Below, piece after piece: positions 58,872 through 64,000 of a DNA stretch of 64,000 bases; the first letter of the stretch is position 1, and every line of letters begins with the position of its first letter. A program made the position numbers and the translations under genes. This DNA comes from an uncultured Lachnospiraceae bacterium. GTDB lineage: Bacteria; Bacillota; Clostridia; Lachnospirales; Lachnospiraceae. Where the stretch lies: the NCBI GenBank assembly GCA_947625015.1, contig CANQMR010000017.1, positions 1 through 64,000 of the forward strand, read 5' to 3'. Under the pieces are notes generated by a model. It was not told the DNA's origin, made no database searches, and worked only from the letters and a program-made list of their open reading frames with translations.

Positions 58872-59774
58872 TCATTTGACACAGCCGATTATTTCATTCA
58901 CATCGGCAATCCCATTCTCCCGGAGATAATTTTCCATGCCCTCCACAATCTCCATTGTGGTATAGGGATTATGGAAATTGGCAGTCCCCACAGAAACCAC
59001 CGTTGCTCCCGCCATCATAAATTCTAAGGCATCCTCATAATTCATAATGCCCCCCATTCCGATAATCGGCAGGTTTACCGCATTGGCCGCCTGATACACC
59101 ATGCGGACTGCCACAGGCTTAATGGCAGGACCGGACAGGCCGCCGGTCTTATTGGCAAGGGCAAAACCTCTCCTTCGGATATCAATCTTCATTCCCGTCA
59201 GGGTATTGATTAAAGACAAAGCGTCGGCCCCGCCGGCCTCCGCCGCCTTTGCCATAACCGTAATGTCCGTCACATTGGGACTTAATTTCATAATCACAGG
59301 CTGTTTTGCCTTTGCCTTTACTGCTTTTGTAATCTGCTCTAAGGCCTTCGGCTCCTGACCGAAAGCAATGCCGCCCTCCTTTACATTGGGACAGGACACA
59401 TTGATTTCCAAAAGGTCCACAGGTTCATCTGCCAGCCGTTCCACTACCTCCACATAATCCCGCTCCGACCTGCCGCAGACATTTACGATAATATTGGTGT
59501 CATACTGCTTCAAAAAGGGAATATCCCGCTGACAGAACACATCGATACCCGGATTCTGCAAACCCACAGCATTCATCATGCCGCCGTAAGTCTCCGCAAT
59601 TCTGGGCGTAGGGTTTCCGGGCCATGGCACATTTGCCACGCCCTTTGTGGTCACCGCGCCCAGCTTATTCAAATCCACAAAATCGCCATATTCCGCGCCG
59701 GAACCAAAGGTGCCGGAGGCTACCGTTACCGGATTTTTAAATTCCACTCCTGCTATCTTTACTGAAAGGTTCAT
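58872..59774 (-). CDS. pyrD: Dihydroorotate dehydrogenase, catalytic subunit (class 1B)
   Basis: A 300-residue FMN enzyme that oxidises dihydroorotate to orotate. Family marks are NPVTVASGTFGSG, MMNAVGLQNPG, NVSCPNVKEGG (active-site Cys in the loop), KLSPNVTD, GLSGPAIKPVAVRMV and IIGMGGIMNYEDALEFMMAGA. Class 1B enzymes need the PyrK subunit, encoded directly upstream with a 4-base overlap. GAGGTAGAG precedes the ATG. Confidence 0.97.
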   Translation of the reverse strand: MNLSVKIAGVEFKNPVTVASGTFGSGAEYGDFVDLNKLGAVTTKGVANVPWPGNPTPRIAETYGGMMNAVGLQNPGIDVFCQRDIPFLKQYDTNIIVNVCGRSERDYVEVVERLADEPVDLLEINVSCPNVKEGGIAFGQEPKALEQITKAVKAKAKQPVIMKLSPNVTDITVMAKAAEAGGADALSLINTLTGMKIDIRRRGFALANKTGGLSGPAIKPVAVRMVYQAANAVNLPIIGMGGIMNYEDALEFMMAGATVVSVGTANFHNPYTTMEIVEGMENYLRENGIADVNEIIGCVK

Positions 59775-60538
59775 TCCATCTCTACCTCCCTTGCATCAAA
59801 TACCGGACCGTCCTTGCATACCCGCTTGTTATGCACATGGCTATGGCCGTCCACCTCCGTTGACCGACAGACGCAGGCCAGACACGCGCCGATTCCACAG
59901 GCCATTTTTTCCTCTAAGGAAATCTGGGCCTCCATATGATGCTCGAAGGCATATTCCCGGATTGCCTTAAGCATGGGCGTTGGTCCGCAGGCGTAAATGA
60001 TATCGCCCTTTACCCCGTATTCCTCAATGGCATTCAGCACATTTCCCTGTACGCCGGTTTTCCCGTCTTCACTGGCAATGTACACATCCCCGGCCTTCCT
60101 CATTTCCTCCAGCAAAAAAGTCTCGTCCCGAAAGCCTAAGACAATGCTCTTTTCACAGTTTAATTCCTTTGCAAGCTCTAACATCGGCGGAATCCCGATG
60201 CCGCCGCCGATTAAGATTGCCCGCTTGTCCTTTAGGGTAAATCCGTTGCCAAGGGGACCCATTACCTCTATGGTCTCCCCCGGTTTTAGCCCGGAAAATT
60301 CTCTGGTCCCTTTTCCGACAACCCGGTATACCAGGCGGATATTCCCCGCCTCCCGGTCAATCTCGCAAATGCTGATTGGCCTCGGCAAAAGATTAGCCCC
60401 GTCCCTGCTGTATAAAGATACAAACTGTCCGGCCGCCGCCTTTGCCGCAATCTCCGGCATATGTAATACCATGCTGTACACATCACTTGCCAGCTTTTCC
60501 TGCCCCAAAACTTCGACGGTTCCTCTTACTCCACTCAT
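59771..60538 (-). CDS. pyrK: Dihydroorotate dehydrogenase electron-transfer subunit
   Basis: A 255-residue FAD and [2Fe-2S] protein. It has an N-terminal flavodoxin-reductase-like barrel (PRPISICEID, FAD site), an NAD-binding region (ILIGGGIGIPPMLELAKEL) and a C-terminal cluster motif CGIGACLACVC plus a later Cys in KRVCKDGP. It passes electrons from PyrD to NAD+. It overlaps pyrD (ATGA) and follows pyrF by 52 bases. Confidence 0.97.
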   Translation of the reverse strand: MSGVRGTVEVLGQEKLASDVYSMVLHMPEIAAKAAAGQFVSLYSRDGANLLPRPISICEIDREAGNIRLVYRVVGKGTREFSGLKPGETIEVMGPLGNGFTLKDKRAILIGGGIGIPPMLELAKELNCEKSIVLGFRDETFLLEEMRKAGDVYIASEDGKTGVQGNVLNAIEEYGVKGDIIYACGPTPMLKAIREYAFEHHMEAQISLEEKMACGIGACLACVCRSTEVDGHSHVHNKRVCKDGPVFDAREVEME

Positions 60539-60590
60539 ATCTGCTCTCCTTCAACTGTCTTTTCCTTCATCTGTCTTTTCACCCATGCGC

Positions 60591-61514
60591 TCACCCTTTT
60601 AAGGCTCCGTTAATATCCTGTATCATATCTATAACCGCCTGTCTGGAGGCGTCTGCATAATGCTCCGGTCCAAAGGATTGATATTTTTCCTGCTTGTAAG
60701 CGGCAATAATGCCCCTTGAGGAATTGACGATAGCTCCCAAGCCGTCTGCGTTAAAGTAGTGAACCAAGTCCTCTGCCCTGCCGCCCTGAGCGCCATAGCC
60801 CGGCACCAGAATATAGGTCTTTGGCATCAGCTTTCTCAGCGTCTTACCCATTTCCGGATAGGTTGCTCCCACTACGCAGCCCACATTACTGTAAGTATCT
60901 CCCATGCACTCCTCGCCCCACTCTACTACCTTTCTTGCCACCAGTTCATAAAGAGGCGTTCCGTCCACCAACTGATCCTGAAATTCGCCGGAGGAAGGAT
61001 TGGAAGTCTTTACCAGCACAAAAATTCCTTTGTTTTCCTCCCTGCACACATCAATAAAGGGCTTTACCCCGTCGGAACCTAAATAGGGATTGACTGTCAC
61101 AAAATCCTCTGAAAACCCGGAATAAGTCGAGCTGCCTACGGTTACTCTGCCCAGATGTCCCGCCGCATAAGCGCCGGAGGTGGAGCCGATATCTCCCCGC
61201 TTGATGTCACCGATAACCACCAGACCTTTTTCCTTACAATAAGCGCAAGTCTTTTCAAAAGCGACAAGACCGGGAACGCCAAACTGCTCGTACATGGCTA
61301 TCTGGGGCTTTACTGCCGGAATCAAATCACAAACCGCATCTACAATCCCCTTGTTAAACTGCCATATCGCCTCTGCCGCGCCCTCTAAGGTCTCTCCAAA
61401 CTCCTCAAAAGCCGCCTTTTTTATCTGCTCCGGCACATAGGCAAGCATGGGATCAAGCCCTACCACTACAGGGGCATTCCGCTTTACAATTTTTTCTACT
61501 AGTGTGTTAATCAT
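60591..61514 (-). CDS. pyrF: Orotidine 5'-phosphate decarboxylase (long form)
   Basis: A 307-residue enzyme of the longer OMP decarboxylase type, making UMP. The catalytic segment is VIGDIKRGDIGSTSGAYAAGHL (Asp-Lys-Asp tetrad) with a C-terminal phosphate-binding region ILVPGYGAQGGRAEDLVHYF and VNSSRGIIAAY. GAGGAGG precedes the ATG. It is first in the pyrF-pyrK-pyrD operon; pyrE is separate at 27238. It begins 32 bases after the propeller/HD-GYP gene. Confidence 0.97.
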   Translation of the reverse strand: MINTLVEKIVKRNAPVVVGLDPMLAYVPEQIKKAAFEEFGETLEGAAEAIWQFNKGIVDAVCDLIPAVKPQIAMYEQFGVPGLVAFEKTCAYCKEKGLVVIGDIKRGDIGSTSGAYAAGHLGRVTVGSSTYSGFSEDFVTVNPYLGSDGVKPFIDVCREENKGIFVLVKTSNPSSGEFQDQLVDGTPLYELVARKVVEWGEECMGDTYSNVGCVVGATYPEMGKTLRKLMPKTYILVPGYGAQGGRAEDLVHYFNADGLGAIVNSSRGIIAAYKQEKYQSFGPEHYADASRQAVIDMIQDINGALKG

Positions 61515-61546
61515 GATATCCTCCTCGCTTTTTCATATTATAATCA

Positions 61547-64000
61547 TTACTCAAATTCAGCAAACGATACCTCGTCTAACTCGACAGGAACCTTTCCTTC
61601 CTCCATCATCTGAAGCATAATCTCCACAATCTGCGGATCAAACTGGGTTCCCGAACATTTCTTAAACTCCTCCATAATGACATCTTTATCCAGACTCTTC
61701 CTGTAGCATCTGGCGCTGGACATGGCATCATAGGAATCCGCCACGCAGATGATTCTCGCAAACAGCGGAATTTCTTCCCCTTTGAGTCCCTCATTATAGC
61801 CGTTGCCATCATAGCGTTCATGGTGATAGCGGGCTCCCTCGCTGATTCCCGGTATGGAAGTAAAATCTTTCAATATCTCCCCGCCAATGGCCGGATGGCT
61901 CATAATAATCTTTCGCTCCTCGTCCGTCAGCTTGCCCGGCTTGTTCAGGATTTCGTCAGCTATGCCAATCTTACCAATGTCGTGGAGCAGAGCAATATAA
62001 TAAATCCGCTCCTGATCCTCCTTAGAGAGCTTAAGCCTTCTGGCAATCTCTAAGGTGTATGCGGCTACCCGGATAGAATGTCCGTTCGTGTATTTATCCT
62101 TCGCATCAATGGCGTTGGCAAAGGTCTTTAAGGACTCCTCGATAATCCTCCGGTAGTCCTCCTGCTGCCGCTTTAACCGCAGAGTTTTTACATAAATACA
62201 AAGCCATATAACCAAAACCACAGCAAGCAGCAGGACAAGGGCTGCGCAAAGCCAGAACCACATATGTTCCCACAGCCGGTAGCTTTTATTCACGCCCAGA
62301 GTGCAGGACGCTGCGACCTCTCCGCTATCTCCATCCAAGATTTCAATAATAAATTCATATTCCCCGCCGGACAGATTGGTATAGGTGGCGCGCATGGGCT
62401 GTTCGTTGGTAACTGTATTAAATTCCTCGTCAAATCCCTTTAACCGGTAACGCACTTCCAACTTGCGCCCTGTATAGGAAAGCGCAGCAAAATCAAAGGT
62501 CAGCCGCTTTGCATTTCTTGCAAGTTTTACCTGATCTGGCATCTCATGCACCTGATCATCTACCACTGCCTGATTGACAATCAGGCAAAACGGCTCATTT
62601 TCCTTTTCCAGTCTGGCTAAAGGCAAAATGGAAAGCCCATTGCTGGTACAGATATAAAATGTGTCGTCCTGACAGGTATTCCATGTATTGGCATTCAAGG
62701 TTCCCGTCATTCCCTCTGCCACGCCAATAATCTGCACCGCTGTCTTTTCGCCGGACAGCAATCGTTCCCGGTCCAGCACATTGATTCCATTGCTCTGTAA
62801 CAGCCAAAGCTGGTCCTTCACCAGATACATATCAAAGACACTTCCCGGACTCCGCTCATAGTTGTCCAACCGCTTGAATTCTTTATAATCCCAGTAATAA
62901 AGGCTGTTGCCCGCGCTGATAAAAAGTCCCTGTCCGTCCTTGTCAGCTAACATCCGCAGCACCACGCCCGAATCCAAGCCCTCATCAAAACCGTAGTGCT
63001 TTACCTCGTCGCCATGAATGGCATAAAAACCCTGTCCGTCACTTCCGGCATAAATAGTGCCGTCCTCCCCTTCACAGAGGCACAGGATAATCGGGTAAAA
63101 AAGTCCTTCCTTCTCCCCGTAGGTCCGCACTACCTTATGGTCCTTCAAAATGGAAACCCCGTTTTGGGAGGCTACTGCAATGCTGCCGTCGGAGCACTCC
63201 ATCACCATACGGATTTGGTGGTTGGAAAGTCCCTGCTCCTCGGTAAAAGAGGTAATCTTCTCCGTCTCCGGCTCATACAGCAAAAGGCCATGCTCATAAT
63301 AAGTTCCAATCCATATATTGCCGTCCCTGTCACAGAGGATATTCCGGACGCGCTCCCCCTCTAACAGCTCCGTCAGCTCATTATGAACGGGCCGATAACT
63401 GCTGTCTAAAACGATAAGCCCCGTATCCGTTCCCAGATAGTAGCTGCCGCCGCCAACCGCCACTGTATTAATGGCAGTTTCGGAAAGCCCTGCGGTTTCA
63501 TTGATATTGTAATAAATGCTGTCTACCAGATGAATAATTCCGTAACTGGAAGATGCAATCCAGACATTTCCCTCATAGTCAAAAGCAATCACATTAGCCG
63601 CCGACACATGTTCCTCGCTAATCTGCCGCCATTTCCTGCCACCCTCAAAATAACCGGTCCCATTAAGGGCGGCCACCCATACATTGCCTTTGGCGTCCTG
63701 TCCGATATCATTGATTGTGGAAAGCTCCCCCGTATTTAATTTCGCGAAAGAAAAAGAATCCTTTTCATAATTTTCATTTAAAAGCGTCACCCGGTAGATG
63801 AGATTTTCACTGGTTCCAAGATAAAGGCTTCCGTCAGCCATGGCGTCAGCGCAGTAAAGAGGCGCGCCAAGATACTCGCCGGAGTCAAAGCTGCCGATAT
63901 AATCATCTCCGGAAACAAGCAGGGCTATGCCATCGTCAATACACGCCCAGACCGTACCCTTTTCATCTACCGCCAGACTATATACCGTCATGCCGCTGGT
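61547..64000 (-). CDS. Beta-propeller / Y_Y_Y / HD-GYP sensor phosphodiesterase (5' end outside window)
   Basis: At least 814 residues, continuing past the window edge (the frame stays open to 64000). Order: repeated propeller blades (GNVWVAALNGTGYF, GNVWIASSSYGIIHL, GNIWIGTYYEHGLLL; about 1-480) of the two-component-regulator type, a Y_Y_Y-like domain (about 490-570), one membrane helix (about 577-600), a short coiled linker and an HD-GYP domain (HDIGKIGIADEIL, HHERYDGNGYNEGLKG). HD-GYP enzymes degrade c-di-GMP, and the residues needed look intact. It would read an external ligand through the propeller and lower c-di-GMP. Confidence 0.9.
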   Translation of the reverse strand, partial: TSGMTVYSLAVDEKGTVWACIDDGIALLVSGDDYIGSFDSGEYLGAPLYCADAMADGSLYLGTSENLIYRVTLLNENYEKDSFSFAKLNTGELSTINDIGQDAKGNVWVAALNGTGYFEGGRKWRQISEEHVSAANVIAFDYEGNVWIASSSYGIIHLVDSIYYNINETAGLSETAINTVAVGGGSYYLGTDTGLIVLDSSYRPVHNELTELLEGERVRNILCDRDGNIWIGTYYEHGLLLYEPETEKITSFTEEQGLSNHQIRMVMECSDGSIAVASQNGVSILKDHKVVRTYGEKEGLFYPIILCLCEGEDGTIYAGSDGQGFYAIHGDEVKHYGFDEGLDSGVVLRMLADKDGQGLFISAGNSLYYWDYKEFKRLDNYERSPGSVFDMYLVKDQLWLLQSNGINVLDRERLLSGEKTAVQIIGVAEGMTGTLNANTWNTCQDDTFYICTSNGLSILPLARLEKENEPFCLIVNQAVVDDQVHEMPDQVKLARNAKRLTFDFAALSYTGRKLEVRYRLKGFDEEFNTVTNEQPMRATYTNLSGGEYEFIIEILDGDSGEVAASCTLGVNKSYRLWEHMWFWLCAALVLLLAVVLVIWLCIYVKTLRLKRQQEDYRRIIEESLKTFANAIDAKDKYTNGHSIRVAAYTLEIARRLKLSKEDQERIYYIALLHDIGKIGIADEILNKPGKLTDEERKIIMSHPAIGGEILKDFTSIPGISEGARYHHERYDGNGYNEGLKGEEIPLFARIICVADSYDAMSSARCYRKSLDKDVIMEEFKKCSGTQFDPQIVEIMLQMMEEGKVPVELDEVSFAEFE

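Noticed and set aside
59997..60602. 201-codon plus-strand frame opposite pyrK
   Set aside because: It lies wholly antisense to a securely identified gene and has no recognisable product.

Overview
The window looks like chromosome of a Gram-positive anaerobe of the class Clostridia, most likely the family Lachnospiraceae. The basis is moderate GC, AGGAGG-type ribosome sites, a ferredoxin-dependent 2-oxoacid oxidoreductase, an FMN/Fe-S dihydroorotate dehydrogenase (PyrD+PyrK), many GHKL kinase/LytTR regulator pairs and many single-Cys lipoproteins. Genus cannot be fixed from the sequence. No rRNA, tRNA, CRISPR array or insertion sequence was recognised. Most genes are on the minus strand.

Layout. 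1-2.5 kb: remnant of an ABC-transporter ATPase cut at its Walker A, then an Agr-type kinase/LytTR pair. 2.6-5.5 kb: metal-efflux P-type ATPase with a stand-alone HMA chaperone behind an ArsR/SmtB-type operator, and an autoregulated-looking TetR gene. 5.6-10.1 kb: signalling and motility: a 7TM/EAL c-di-GMP phosphodiesterase split by a frameshift, a chemoreceptor, and an unknown protein behind a SigD-like promoter. 10.1-13.9 kb: iron uptake (two FeoA, FeoB, a Cys-rich FeoB partner) with a divergent DtxR/MntR-type regulator. 13.9-17 kb: XRE/zinc-ribbon membrane protein, DinJ/YafQ-like toxin-antitoxin, MATE exporter. 17-23.2 kb: Pta, a membrane lipase-like hydrolase and a two-gene (gamma-delta, alpha-beta) 2-oxoacid oxidoreductase. 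23.5-31.5 kb: secreted lectin/cysteine-hydrolase-like protein with an orphan LytTR regulator, housekeeping genes (MBL hydrolase, Dabb protein, pyrE, rsmE, prmA), a DUF4143-type ATPase and a convergent-promoter small-ORF locus.

31.5-58.8 kb is the accessory core. It holds an ABC export operon (two adaptor genes, one with two fused adaptor modules; an FtsX-like permease; two ATPases; a lipoprotein), a ParE-type toxin-antitoxin pair, a BcrA-type ABC module with its own kinase/LytTR pair, a further kinase/LytTR pair, an OmpR-type two-component system, a second DUF4143-type ATPase and three tandem lipoproteins paralogous to the first. The two lipoprotein-containing operons share a conserved upstream box. 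I infer a linked set of envelope-stress or antimicrobial-peptide response modules. 58.9-64 kb: pyrDKF and the 3' part of a propeller/Y_Y_Y/HD-GYP sensor.

The least explained signals are: (i) a structured repeat in four gene leaders, always in the same orientation relative to the downstream gene, whose stems change in a compensating way between copies; (ii) a roughly 230-bp locus where two strong promoters face each other across a 25-codon ORF, resembling a type I toxin-antitoxin system; (iii) the shared box and lipoprotein family tying together the 31-41 kb and 53-58 kb operons. Several genes are broken or start downstream of their longest reading frame; this is noted in each entry.
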